Source: Rhodocaloribacter litoris
GTDB lineage: Bacteria; Bacteroidota; Rhodothermia; Rhodothermales; ISCAR-4553
Reading direction: 5' to 3'
DNA length: 64,000 nt
NCBI RefSeq assembly: GCF_011682235.2
Contig: NZ_CP076718.1
Span: forward strand, 4,433,095-4,497,094
Shown in pieces: positions 1 through 8,907 of the stretch. How positions within the stretch are numbered: position 1 is the first letter of the stretch; the number at the start of each line of letters is the position of its first letter. The translations under genes and the position numbers were made by a program. The notes under the pieces were generated by a model. The model was not told the DNA's origin and made no database searches. It was given only the letters and a program-made list of their open reading frames with translations.

Positions 1-419
1 GCACCGGCCCGGTGCTTCACGAGGTACTGCCCGTTCTGGCGGACGAGGAAGTACAGGTAGTCCTGGCCGGGGCCGTTCAGGTCGCGGCCGCCCACGAAGA
101 GGCCGTAGGCTTCGGGATGGGCGGACGGCTTGTTCAGGACGAAGGTGGCACGTGCGGTGTAGCTGCCGGAGGCCGTGTCTTCCGGCCGGTAGAAGATGGC
201 GGCCGGCCCCAGGGTGATGTGGTAGCCGGCCTCCGTTTCGACGAAGCGGACCTGGTCGAGCGAGGCACGGGCGCGGTCCAGCCGGGCCTGCCAGCCTTCG
301 GGCAGGTGGCCGCCGCCCGTGACAGCTTCGTCCGGGTCGTGGTCATGTTGCCGGGCGGTGGCCGGGACGGTCACGAGCCATCCGATGAGGAACAGGAGGG
401 TCCAGCGTAACGTGCGCAT
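1..419 (-). CDS. Secreted protein of unknown function, 3' part outside window
   Basis: Reading leftward from an ATG at 419, the frame stays open to the window edge, so only the first ~139 residues are present. It begins with a clear signal peptide: positively charged start MRTLRW, a hydrophobic stretch to about residue 18, and a small-residue cleavage region (PATAR) near residue 23. The mature part has alternating hydrophobic residues and aromatic Gly-rich turns (YGLFVGGRD, DYLYFLVRQNG), which look like a beta-sandwich of the concanavalin/DUF1080 type. That fold assignment is an impression, not a recognised family. It is probably exported to the periplasm or cell surface. It lies downstream of murA on the same strand but is separated from it by a terminator-like hairpin. 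Confidence 0.6.
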   Translation of the reverse strand, partial: MRTLRWTLLFLIGWLVTVPATARQHDHDPDEAVTGGGHLPEGWQARLDRARASLDQVRFVETEAGYHITLGPAAIFYRPEDTASGSYTARATFVLNKPSAHPEAYGLFVGGRDLNGPGQDYLYFLVRQNGQYLVKHRAG

Positions 420-476
420 GGGGCGGGTACGGTCAGGTTGCGTGGTGCCGGCGTGGCGGGTGAAAGGGCCGCAACC

Positions 477-511
477 GTTTAAACCGGCAAACCGAAAGGA
501 GGTTTTGCCGG
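477..511 (-). terminator. Intrinsic terminator-like hairpin after murA
   Basis: On the minus strand, just after the murA stop, an approximately 10-bp stem (CCGGCAAAACC with GGTTTGCCGG, one bulged A) encloses a 7-base loop and is followed by TTTAAAC. It should end murA transcription before the next gene. The T-run is short, so confidence is moderate. Confidence 0.5.
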
Positions 512-533
512 CCGGGCGAAAAACCGGGCGCTC

Positions 534-1853
534 CTATGCTTCGTGGGGGTGTTCCAGGAGCGGATCGGCGAACTCGTCGTACGTGGTGCGCCGGATGACG
601 ATGCCGGCCCGGGAAAGCTTTTCTTCAAGTTTTTCGTAGCCCCGGTCGAGGTGGTAGACGCGCAGGACGTGGGTTTCGCCCTCGGCCACGAGGCCCGCGA
701 GCACCAGCGAGACGCTGCCCCGCAGGTCGGTGCTCATCACGGTGGTGCCCTGAAGGCGGCTCGTGCCTTCGACGACCACCTCGTTGCCCACGACGATGGC
801 GTTGGCTCCCATGCGGCGCAGTTCGGGGACGTGCTTGAAGCGGTCGAGGTAGATCCGGTCGACGATCTTGGCGTTGCCTTTCGCCTGGGTCATCAGGACG
901 GTCCACTGGGCCTGCAGGTCGGTGGGGAAGCCGGGATAGACGTCTGTTTCGATGGAGACGGCCCGGACCTCGTCCGGCACAGTGACGTGCACGCGGTCGG
1001 TTTCGGCGTGCAGTTCGGCGCCGGTAGCCCGGAAGGCGTCGAGGAAGGCCTGCCCCAGGTGGCCGGCGCCGGCCTGTTCGAGCGTGATCGTGTCTCCGGG
1101 GGTTCCGGCCAGCAGGGCGGCGATCATGAAGGTGCCCAGCTCGATCCGGTCGGCGCAGTTGGCGAAGGTGACGGGCCGGAGCGTCGTGACCCCTTCGATC
1201 TCCAGCGTGCGCGTCCCGATGCCCTCGATGCGGGCGCCCATGGCGTGCAGGGCTTCGCAGAAGACGACCACGTCGGGTTCGATGGCGGCGTTCTCGATAC
1301 GCGAGTGCCCCCGGGCCGTGGCCGCGGCCAGGACCAGGTTGACCGTAGCGCCCACGCTGGAGGGTTCCAGGCGGAAGGTGCCGCCTTCGAGCCGCCCGCC
1401 CCGGGCCCGGGCGACGACGTACCCCTTGTCGAGCTCCACCTCGGCCCCGAGGGCTTTCATGCCTTCGAGGTGCAGGTCTACCGGGCGCGGCCCCCAGGCA
1501 CATCCACCCGGGAGCGACACGCGCGCCCGGCCGCATCGCCCGAGCAGAGCGCCCAGCATGTAGAACGAGGCCCGCATGCGCTTGACCAGCTCGTACGGCG
1601 CCTCGGGGTGGGCCAGCGGGGTCGGGTCGATGCGGAGCGTGTGCCCTGCCGCGTCGAAGTCGACCCCGGCACCGGTGACACGGATCACCTTCGAAAAGGT
1701 GTCGATGTCCTTGAGGTCGGGAATGTTCGTGAAGGTCGAAGGGCCGTCGGGCAGCAGTGCCGCCGCCATCAGCGCCAGCGCCGTGTTCTTCGATCCGCTG
1801 ATCGGGAGGGATCCCCTCAACCGGTGGCCGCCTTCTATGACCAGTTTGTCCAT
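534..1853 (-). CDS. murA: UDP-N-acetylglucosamine 1-carboxyvinyltransferase
   Basis: MurA transfers enolpyruvate from PEP to UDP-GlcNAc, the first committed step of peptidoglycan synthesis, in the cytoplasm. The 439-residue product has the normal family length. It shows the N-terminal SKN motif (residues 21-23) that contacts substrate, and the mobile loop GGCAWGPRPVDLH with the PEP-reactive, fosfomycin-targeted Cys at residue 118. The repeated EPSP-synthase-like inside-out barrel pattern runs through the whole protein. It starts with ATG giving MDKLVIEGG, the usual family beginning. It is transcribed divergently from the cysteine desulfurase across a 271-base gap and ends at a terminator-like hairpin. 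The assignment is secure. Confidence 0.97.
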   Translation of the reverse strand: MDKLVIEGGHRLRGSLPISGSKNTALALMAAALLPDGPSTFTNIPDLKDIDTFSKVIRVTGAGVDFDAAGHTLRIDPTPLAHPEAPYELVKRMRASFYMLGALLGRCGRARVSLPGGCAWGPRPVDLHLEGMKALGAEVELDKGYVVARARGGRLEGGTFRLEPSSVGATVNLVLAAATARGHSRIENAAIEPDVVVFCEALHAMGARIEGIGTRTLEIEGVTTLRPVTFANCADRIELGTFMIAALLAGTPGDTITLEQAGAGHLGQAFLDAFRATGAELHAETDRVHVTVPDEVRAVSIETDVYPGFPTDLQAQWTVLMTQAKGNAKIVDRIYLDRFKHVPELRRMGANAIVVGNEVVVEGTSRLQGTTVMSTDLRGSVSLVLAGLVAEGETHVLRVYHLDRGYEKLEEKLSRAGIVIRRTTYDEFADPLLEHPHEA

Positions 1854-2124
1854 GCTTCAGACGAAGGATCCGTGTGTGGCCGGTACCGGCCGTGTGGTGC
1901 CCGTCCGACCCGTAGATCCTTTCAGCGTTCGGGATGACGGAGGCTTTTCGAACGATCCGGCATGGCGTTCAACGCGCAGCGCTTCTCCTGAACCGGCCGG
2001 AAAAGGACCAACGCCCGGGAGGCGGCGAAGGTTCGGCTTCGTGCATCTTTCAAGCATTACCGGCATTGGGGGAATCAGGGACGGGCTTTCTGCGTTTGTG
2101 TGGGGCACCAGACGAACGAGAGTC

Positions 2125-3280
2125 ATGCGTCGCATTTATCTGGATCATGCCGCCACCACCCCGCTCGACCCGGCGGTTTTCGAGGCGATGCTGCCGTATT
2201 TGCGGGAGCATTTCGGGAACGCTTCGTCGGTGCACGCGCTGGGGCGGAAGGCCCGCTTTGCCGTGGAGGAGAGCCGGGAGCGCGTGGCGGCCTGCCTGGA
2301 GGCCGAGCCGGCCGAGATCCTGTTCACGAGCGGGGGAACCGAGTCGGACAACGCGGCCCTGGCGGGGTTGCTCGGCGGCGAGCGCACGGGGCTGATCACC
2401 TCGGCGGCCGAGCACGAGGCGGTGCTGCAGCCGGCCGAGCGCCGCGCCCGGGAGGGATACCCGGTGACGCTGCTCCGGCCGCAGGCCTCCGGTGCCGTCG
2501 CACCGGAGCAGGTGGCGGCCGCGCTGACGCCGGAGACGGGGCTCGTCTCGCTCATGCACGCCAACAACGAGGTGGGCACGCTGACGGACGTGCGGGCCGT
2601 CGCCGCCCTTTGCCGGCGGCACGGGGTGCTCTTCCACACCGACGCGGTCCAGACGGCCGGTCTCTATGCGCTCTCGGTGAAGGACCTGGGGGTGGATGCG
2701 CTCTCTCTCTCGGCGCACAAGTTCTACGGTCCCAAGGGCGTCGGGGTGCTCTACCTCCGGGGCGGGGCGGACTTCCGGCCCTTCCTCGAAGGCGGGGCGC
2801 AGGAACGCCGCCGCCGGGCGGGGACGGAGAACGTGGCGGCCATCGTCGGCCTGGCCGCGGCGCTCGAACGGGCCGTCGCCGCCGGAGCGCCTGGCCCGGC
2901 TCGCCCGCCTGCGCCGGCGCCTCTACCGGGGCCTGCGCGAGGCGCTCGGCGACCTGTTCGTGTGCAACACCCCGATGGACGAGGGCGCCGCGGCCCCGCA
3001 CCTGCTCAACATCGCTTTCCCCCCTCACGACGGCCGGCCGTTCGACGGGGAGATGCTCATCCTGAACCTGGACATGGAGGGCATCGCCGTCTCCTCCGGC
3101 TCGGCCTGCACGAGCGGCGCGCTGACGCCCAGCCACGTGCTGCAGGCTCTCGGGCACGACGCGGCCACCGCCGCCGCGGCGATCCGGTTCTCGCTCGGCA
3201 AGGACACGACGGAGGAGGAGATCGACAGAACCGTCGATGCCGTGGCGCGGGTCGTCCGGCGGATGCTGGCGGTGATGTAG
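2125..3280 (+). pseudogene. Cysteine desulfurase (NifS/IscS type) with frame change near 2890
   Basis: This PLP enzyme would remove sulfur from L-cysteine for Fe-S cluster or tRNA thiolation pathways. The first frame starts MRRIYLDHAATTP and carries the substrate-binding and PLP regions, including His in SAAEHEAV and the Schiff-base Lys199 in LSAHKFYGPKG. It then drifts into low-complexity Pro/Ala after ERAVAA. The rest of the family sequence continues in the +1 frame from about 2882 (ERLARLARLRRRLYRGL) and includes the active-site loop SSGSACTSGA. One extra G in the CCGGAG run near 2885 would explain the break. All catalytic residues survive, so this is either a recent frameshift or a sequencing/assembly error. 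The next gene follows after 54 bases. Confidence 0.85.
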
Positions 3281-3334
3281 GAAAACGTTCCCGGCGCGTG
3301 CACCCCGCACGGCACCGGCAACCCTTCCCGTCTC

Positions 3335-4015
3335 ATGCGAAAAGAAGCGCTCATCGTGTTCGCCAAGGTTCCGGAGCCGGGGCAGGTCAAGACCCGGCTG
3401 ACGGCCGTGCTGACGCCCGCCGAGGCGGCCGGTCTCTATGCCGCCTTCCTCCGCGACGCGCTCGCACAGTACGCCGCGCTGGAAGTGGACCTGCGGCTCT
3501 ATCTGGATCCGCCGGGCGGTGCCGTGCCGGACGAGTGGCTCCCGCCCGGCACCCCGGTGCTGCCGCAGCGGGGGAGGGGACTCGGTGCGCGAATGCAGCG
3601 GGCTTTCCTGGAAACGTTCGTCGCCGGCTACGAGCGCATCGCCATCATCGGCACCGACCATCCCACCCTCCCTTCGGCCTTCATCGAAGCCGCCTTCGCG
3701 GCGCTGGCCGAACCCCGGACGGTCGTCATCGGGCCGAGCGAGGACGGCGGGTATTACCTGCTCGGGATGAACGTGTTTTACCCCGAGCCTTTCGAGGAGA
3801 TGACCTACAGCCATCCCGGGGTTTTTGCGCAGACGCTCGAGCGCATCGCCCGGACGCCCGCGACCCCCGTCATCCTGCCGGGCTGGTACGACGTGGACAC
3901 GCCGGAGGCCCTGCTCCGGCTGGCCGGAGAACTCGAGGTCGCGACGCCGGCCCTCCGGCATACCCGGCACATGCTGCGACGCCTTCAGAAAAAGCTTGAA
4001 GCCCGGACGGGCTGA
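3335..4015 (+). CDS. DUF2064 / TIGR04282-family glycosyltransferase-like protein
   Basis: A 226-residue protein of the DUF2064 family, related to GT-A nucleotidyl/glycosyl transferases. Members often sit beside radical-SAM or arsenosugar genes, and their substrate is generally unknown. Supporting motifs are the N-terminal FAKVPEPGQVKTRL, the metal/nucleotide-binding IIGTDHPTLP near the middle, and the GPSEDGGYYLLGM block, all typical of the family. It has no signal peptide, so it should be cytoplasmic. It lies 54 bases downstream of the cysteine desulfurase on the same strand and may be co-transcribed. Neither a TIGR04283 partner nor a radical-SAM gene is visible nearby, so the pathway cannot be inferred. 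Confidence 0.8.
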   Translation: MRKEALIVFAKVPEPGQVKTRLTAVLTPAEAAGLYAAFLRDALAQYAALEVDLRLYLDPPGGAVPDEWLPPGTPVLPQRGRGLGARMQRAFLETFVAGYERIAIIGTDHPTLPSAFIEAAFAALAEPRTVVIGPSEDGGYYLLGMNVFYPEPFEEMTYSHPGVFAQTLERIARTPATPVILPGWYDVDTPEALLRLAGELEVATPALRHTRHMLRRLQKKLEARTG

Positions 4016-4038
4016 GGCAGGGTTCAACGGTGGGCGTC

Positions 4039-5244
4039 TCACGCCGTCGGGCGGTCGCGGGCGGGGGCGAAGGCAAAGTGGTCCCGGTGGATCCGCACCA
4101 TGTATTCGTGCAGGAGGGTCTGGATACGGTCGAAGGAAGGGGCGCGAAAGATGAGGCCCACATGATGGGGCTTGTTCAACCGCCAGACGATCTCCGGGTC
4201 GGTATAGGCGGCGGTGTCGGGCTTTTCTTCGCGGGCCAGCGAGATGATGATGCCGGCGTAGTCGTTCCGGACGGGGGGAAGCGTGTAGGGGGTGTCCCGG
4301 GGGAGGGTTTCGATCCGGGCCCACTCCACCCACAGGTTGATGCCGCTGGAGGCTTCGAGCATCTCCGCGATGTGCGCGCCGCCGACGCGGGCCGAGGTCT
4401 CGAGGAAGAAGAAGCGCCCGGCGTCGTCCCGGATGAACTCCGTGTGGGAGACGCCGGCGCGCAGGCCCATGGCACGGATGACCCGTTCGTTCAAGGCCAG
4501 CAGGGCGTTCTCCTCGGGCGAGCCGTACGGGATGTTGTGCGAGGCGAAGAGGCCGCCTTCGTGGGCTACCTGCAGGGGCGGGTCGAGGTAGCGGTGGGCG
4601 CGGGCGAAGACCACCCGGCCGTCGAAGACGATGCTGTCGACGTGGTAGACGTCGCCGGGGATGAACTGCTCGATCAGGTAGAAGGACTGCTCGGCGTCCA
4701 GGGCCGCGATCGCTTCCCAGAGCGTCGCGGCATCGTGGAGCTTTTTGATCCCGGCGGCGCTGGCCGACGAACGGGGTTTGAGGACCCAGGGAGGCGGCAC
4801 CTGCTCCGTGTACGTCCGGATGTCGTCGTGGTAGAGCACGGGCACGAAAGGCGGGACGGGGATGCCCTGTTCCTGCGCCTGCATGCGCATGGCGAGCTTG
4901 TCCCGGAAATAGCGGGTGCGGGTGTCGCCCAGGCCGGGCACGCGCAGGTGTTCCCGGAGGTAGGCGGCCTTTTCCAGATCGAAGTCGTCCAGCGGCACGA
5001 TGCGGTCGAACCTGATGCGCCGGGCCAGGTAGCTGACGGCCTTGATCACGTCCTCGCGCTTCCAGTCCTGCTCCTCGCCCGGCAGGTAGAACAGGTCGTC
5101 GAGGGCTTCGCGGGGCCAGGGGGCCCCGGCCAGCTTCTCGGTCGTCAGCAGGTAGATCCGGCAGCCGAGCTGCCGGCACGTACGCAGGAACGTCTCACCT
5201 TTGAAATAGGTGGCGATGCAAAGCATGTTGAGGGGGCGCTGCAT
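4039..5244 (-). CDS. ATP-grasp family ligase/carboxylase-like protein
   Basis: A 401-residue cytoplasmic ATP-grasp protein. The N-terminal part (MQRPLNMLCIATYFKGE) is a pre-ATP-grasp Rossmann-like domain. The ATP-grasp core follows, with WVLKPRSSASAAGIKK (lysine near the nucleotide phosphates), YLIEQFIPGDVYHVDS, and the metal-binding block FFFLETSARVGGAHIAEMLE. Such proteins ligate a carboxylate to an amine or thiol, but the substrate cannot be read from sequence. An in-frame extension upstream to 5487 is possible. I chose the ATG at 5244 because homology-like sequence begins there and the extension is Pro/Arg-rich. It converges on the DUF2064 gene with a 23-base gap. Confidence 0.8.
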   Translation of the reverse strand: MQRPLNMLCIATYFKGETFLRTCRQLGCRIYLLTTEKLAGAPWPREALDDLFYLPGEEQDWKREDVIKAVSYLARRIRFDRIVPLDDFDLEKAAYLREHLRVPGLGDTRTRYFRDKLAMRMQAQEQGIPVPPFVPVLYHDDIRTYTEQVPPPWVLKPRSSASAAGIKKLHDAATLWEAIAALDAEQSFYLIEQFIPGDVYHVDSIVFDGRVVFARAHRYLDPPLQVAHEGGLFASHNIPYGSPEENALLALNERVIRAMGLRAGVSHTEFIRDDAGRFFFLETSARVGGAHIAEMLEASSGINLWVEWARIETLPRDTPYTLPPVRNDYAGIIISLAREEKPDTAAYTDPEIVWRLNKPHHVGLIFRAPSFDRIQTLLHEYMVRIHRDHFAFAPARDRPTA

Positions 5245-5495
5245 GGGAGGTTTCGGGTGGGTCAGGGAGAAAAAAGTGCCGTCGCCGGGCAGAAAGAGTA
5301 TACGGAAATACGGTGTGCGGACCCGCCGTGCGGGAAAATAATCCTGGAGGCGGTGCGTCGACCGGGATGCGCCGCGGGGTTCCCGTTTCGGTACGGGATT
5401 CGTAGCTTCGCACACCACCCGGTCGTCCGGCCGTCGGATCCTGCCGGCGCCGGGGCCCGGGATGAGCCCCAGAGCCGCTAACTCCACCTTTTATC

Positions 5496-6335
5496 GTGAA
5501 AGGACATCTCGAACGACACGAGCAGTTTGCGTCCGCGTGGGTGGAACCCCGTAACGTGGATGTCTGGTTGCCTCCGGGCTATGAGACCGACCGCCGGCGT
5601 TATCCCGTACTCTATCTGCACGACGGGCAGAACCTCTTCGACCCGGGCCTCTCGTTCAGCGGCGTGGACTGGGGTGTGCACGAACAGGTCGAGCACATGA
5701 TCCGCGACGGCGAGCTGGAGGGGCTCCTCCTCGTGGGCATCTGGAACACCCCGAAGCGCATCCGGGAGTACATGCCCGAGAAACCCCTGCGGGTTCCTCG
5801 TTTTGCCCACGTTCGGCGGCGCTTCGTCGAGACGTACGGAGGAGAGCCGTGCTCCGATGCCTACCTGCGCTTCATCGTGCGCGAGCTCAAACCCTTCATC
5901 GACGAGACGTACCGGACGCGCCCCGGGCAACGGGACACGTTCGTCATGGGATCGAGCATGGGCGGGCTCGTCTCCCTCTATGCGCTCTGCGAATACCCGG
6001 ACGTGTTCCACGGGGCGGCCTGCCTCTCGACAAGCTGGCCCATCGGCGGGCGGGTGATGCTGCCCTACCTGGAGGACCATCTGCCCGACCCGCGAAACCA
6101 CCGGGTGTATTTCGACTACGGGGTCGAAGCCCACATCGGCTCGTACGAACACCTGCAACGTCAGGTCGACGCCATCCTGCGCAAGGGCGGGTATGAGCGG
6201 GACGTCAACTGGCTGACCGAGCGGTTTCCCGGGGCACCGCATTCGGAGGCGGCCTGGCGGGAGCGCGTCGACGTGCCGCTGCGCTTCCTGCTGCGCACAC
6301 GTATTGCGAAGGGGGAGGTGGTGGCCGGCTCCTGA
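5496..6335 (+). CDS. Alpha/beta hydrolase, esterase D/IroE-like
   Basis: A 279-residue serine hydrolase of the putative-esterase family (Fes/IroE/esterase D). Key features are LYLHDGQNLFD near residue 38, typical of the family's oxyanion region, and the nucleophile elbow GSSMGG with Ser154. A late histidine lies in GAPHSEAAW. There is no signal peptide, so it is probably cytoplasmic. Substrates in the family range from carbohydrate acetates to siderophore esters, and none can be chosen here. The start is GTG at 5496, immediately after the ATP-grasp gene region on the opposite strand. No ATG is available before the conserved block. Confidence 0.85.
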   Translation: MKGHLERHEQFASAWVEPRNVDVWLPPGYETDRRRYPVLYLHDGQNLFDPGLSFSGVDWGVHEQVEHMIRDGELEGLLLVGIWNTPKRIREYMPEKPLRVPRFAHVRRRFVETYGGEPCSDAYLRFIVRELKPFIDETYRTRPGQRDTFVMGSSMGGLVSLYALCEYPDVFHGAACLSTSWPIGGRVMLPYLEDHLPDPRNHRVYFDYGVEAHIGSYEHLQRQVDAILRKGGYERDVNWLTERFPGAPHSEAAWRERVDVPLRFLLRTRIAKGEVVAGS

Positions 6336-6557
6336 GCGGGAAGGAGTGGCTGGAAGCGGTTCCGAGAATTGCCTATCTTGCTCTCATCGATTTGCCGGAG
6401 AGCACCCCGCACCGGGTAGGCCGCCAATCTTCCCATCCGTATCTTGAACCGGGTATCGTAGCCGTCCTCCGATCACGGCGCGCGGATTCGCGAGAAGGTT
6501 TAAGCAAAAGTGTCCGTCGCGAGGCCCCGGAACCCCTATCGACTTTCCAACCTTTCA

Positions 6558-7610
6558 ATGCGAAACATGAACCGGACGACCGCGACCCGCGAGCTGGGTC
6601 AGTTCAAGACGCTCGAACAGTTCATCATCGAGCGGCAGGAATCCTTCCCGCACTCGACGGGTGCCTTTTCCCGGCTGCTGCGCGACATCTCGGTGGCGGC
6701 CAAGATCGTCAACTACCACATGCGGCGGGCTGGCCTGGTGGATATCTATGGCGACACGGGCGAGCTGAACGTGCAGGGGGAGGTGCAGCAGAAGATGGAT
6801 GCGCTGGCGCACCGGGAGTTCGTCCGGGCGCTCCGGCGGGGCGGGGAGTGCTGCCTGATCGGCTCGGAGGAACACGCCGAGGCCATCCCCATCCGGGCCA
6901 ACGGCGGCAGCGACGGCAAATACATCGTCCTGCTCGATCCCCTCGACGGGTCGAGCAACATCGAGGTCAACGTTTCGGTGGGGACCATCTTCAGCATCTA
7001 CCGCATGCCGGAGGACCACGTCGGCGAGGTGACGCTGGAGGATGCGCTGCAACCGGGTTCGAAGCAGGTCGGGGCCGGGTACGTCGTCTACGGCTCCTCG
7101 ACCATGCTCGTCTACACCACCGGCAACGGGGTCAACGGCTTCACGCTCGACCCTTCCATCGGCGAGTTCCTGCTCTCGCACCCGAACATCCGCACGCCGA
7201 AGACGGGGACGATGTACGCCATCAACGAGGGCAACTACAACTCGTTCGAGGACGGGCTGAAGAAGTACATCAAGTGGTGCCAGCGGAAAGACAAGGCCAC
7301 GGGACGGCCCTACAAGACCCGCTACATCGGCTCGTTCGTCTCCGACTTCCACCGCAACCTGCTCAAAGGGGGGATCTACATCTACCCGGCCACGGCGAGC
7401 AGCCCGGAGGGCAAGCTCCGGCTCATGTACGAGGCCAACCCGATGGCCTTCATCGTGGAGCAGGCCGGCGGGCGGGCCTCCGACGGGCACACGCCGATCC
7501 TGCAGAAACAGCCGCGGGAGCTGCACCAGCGCACCCCGCTCTACATCGGCAGCGAGGAGATGGTGCGCACGGCCGAAGCCTTCCTCCAGGGAGAGATGGA
7601 CCTGGATTGA
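6558..7610 (+). CDS. fbp: Fructose-1,6-bisphosphatase class I
   Basis: FBPase hydrolyses fructose-1,6-bisphosphate to fructose-6-phosphate, the committed gluconeogenic step, in the cytoplasm. The 350-residue product carries the class I signature LLDPLDGSSN (metal and phosphate binding), GSEEH upstream, and YIGSFVSDFHRNL and EQAGGRASDG in the C-terminal half. ATG codons at 6558 and 6567 are both plausible starts. An in-frame frame extends to 6510 but precedes family homology. It is a single gene converging on metB with a 89-base gap. The assignment is secure. Confidence 0.95.
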   Translation: MRNMNRTTATRELGQFKTLEQFIIERQESFPHSTGAFSRLLRDISVAAKIVNYHMRRAGLVDIYGDTGELNVQGEVQQKMDALAHREFVRALRRGGECCLIGSEEHAEAIPIRANGGSDGKYIVLLDPLDGSSNIEVNVSVGTIFSIYRMPEDHVGEVTLEDALQPGSKQVGAGYVVYGSSTMLVYTTGNGVNGFTLDPSIGEFLLSHPNIRTPKTGTMYAINEGNYNSFEDGLKKYIKWCQRKDKATGRPYKTRYIGSFVSDFHRNLLKGGIYIYPATASSPEGKLRLMYEANPMAFIVEQAGGRASDGHTPILQKQPRELHQRTPLYIGSEEMVRTAEAFLQGEMDLD

Positions 7611-7699
7611 TCCGGCGTGCAGATCGAAGATTTTGACGTCTCCGTGGCCGGTGCGGATCGGGTGATGGCGAGGAAGCGACCGGCGCGGCGCATCGGTCC

Positions 7700-8869
7700 T
7701 CAGGACGGCGCCGGTACGGTGACGGGTTCGGAAACACGGAGGGCCTGTTCCAGGTCTTCGAGCAGGTCTTCGGTCGCTTCGATGCCCACGGAGAGACGGA
7801 TGATCTGGTCGGTGATGCCGGCGCGGCGGCGCTGGTCGGGGCGCATGGAGGCATGGCTCATCGTGGCGGGGTGTTCGATGAGCGACTCGACGCCGCCCAG
7901 GCTCTCGGCCAGGGCAAAGACGCGGGTGGCCCGCAGCACCCGGTGGACGTCGTCGAGCGTGCCGCGCAGGGCGAAGGACACCATGCCGCCGAAGCCCGTC
8001 TGCTGGCGCCGGGCCAGGTCATGCCCTTCGTGCCCGGGCAGGCCGGGGTAGAAGACCTTCTCGACGGCCGGGTGCGCGTCCAGGTATTGGGCGACGGCCA
8101 GGGCGTTCTCCTCGTGCTGCCGCAGCCGCACCGGCAGCGTCTTCAGCCCGCGCAGGACCAGCCAGCAGTCGAACGGCTGCGCCACGGTGCCCAGGGCGTT
8201 CGCGGTGAACTGCAGCGTCTCGTTGAGCGCCTCCGTGCGGGCGACGACCGCGCCCCCGACGACATCCGAGTGGCCGTTCAGGTATTTCGTCGTGGAGTAG
8301 ACGACCAGGTCGGCGCCGAACCGGAAGGGTTGCTGGAAGAGGGGGGAGAGGAAGGTGTTGTCGACGATGAGGAGGCAGTCGTGCGCACGCGCCACGCGGG
8401 CGACGGCCTCCAGGTCGGTGATGCGCAGAAGCGGGTTCGAGGGGGTCTCGACCCAGATGGCGCGGGTTTCGGGGCGGATGGCAGCGGCCAGGGCTTCCGG
8501 GTCGGTCAGGTCGGCGAAACTGACCGAGAGCTTTCCCTGCCGCTGCATCAGACAGAGCAGCCGCTCGGTGCCGCCGTAACAGTCGTGCGAGCAGATCAGG
8601 TGGGCCCCGGCCTCGAAGAGGGCCAGCACGGTGGTGATGGCGGCCATGCCGGTGGTGGTGGCGACGGCGCCGGCGCCCCCTTCGAGCGCGGCGAGCGTCT
8701 CTTCGAGGGCGAGCCGTGTGGGGTTGCCGCTGCGGGTGTAGTCGAACCCTTTCGTCGTGCCGATGTCCTCGAACCGGAACGTGGCGGTCTGGTAGATCGG
8801 CGGGGCGATGCTGTTGAAGGCGTTGTCGGTGCGCTGCCCGGCCAGGGCGAGACGGGTCTGAGGTTGCAT
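7700..8869 (-). CDS. metB: Cystathionine gamma-synthase family PLP enzyme
   Basis: A 389-residue Cys/Met-metabolism PLP enzyme, probably forming cystathionine or homocysteine from an activated homoserine. It shows the PLP-binding YTRSGNPTR block (residues 44-52), ETPSNPLL, the DNTF strand, and the Schiff-base lysine at about 195 in YSTTKYLNGHSD. The C-terminal SLGGVESLIEHPATMSH is typical of MetB/MetZ rather than of serine-linked enzymes. The start is ATG at 8869. It is the second gene behind the SAM-I riboswitch, 38 bases after the aspartokinase, which supports a methionine-biosynthetic role. Methionine gamma-lyase is a less likely alternative given the S-box control. Confidence 0.88.
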   Translation of the reverse strand: MQPQTRLALAGQRTDNAFNSIAPPIYQTATFRFEDIGTTKGFDYTRSGNPTRLALEETLAALEGGAGAVATTTGMAAITTVLALFEAGAHLICSHDCYGGTERLLCLMQRQGKLSVSFADLTDPEALAAAIRPETRAIWVETPSNPLLRITDLEAVARVARAHDCLLIVDNTFLSPLFQQPFRFGADLVVYSTTKYLNGHSDVVGGAVVARTEALNETLQFTANALGTVAQPFDCWLVLRGLKTLPVRLRQHEENALAVAQYLDAHPAVEKVFYPGLPGHEGHDLARRQQTGFGGMVSFALRGTLDDVHRVLRATRVFALAESLGGVESLIEHPATMSHASMRPDQRRRAGITDQIIRLSVGIEATEDLLEDLEQALRVSEPVTVPAPS

Positions 8870-8907
8870 GATGCGTCTGCGGTCAGGTTGAGGTTCGAGA
8901 GGTCGGT

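Noticed and set aside
543-1937. Long open frame on the + strand across murA
   Set aside because: It is antisense to a clear murA, and its composition (Gly/Asp/His-rich) is what the GC-rich reverse of a gene gives. No family features.
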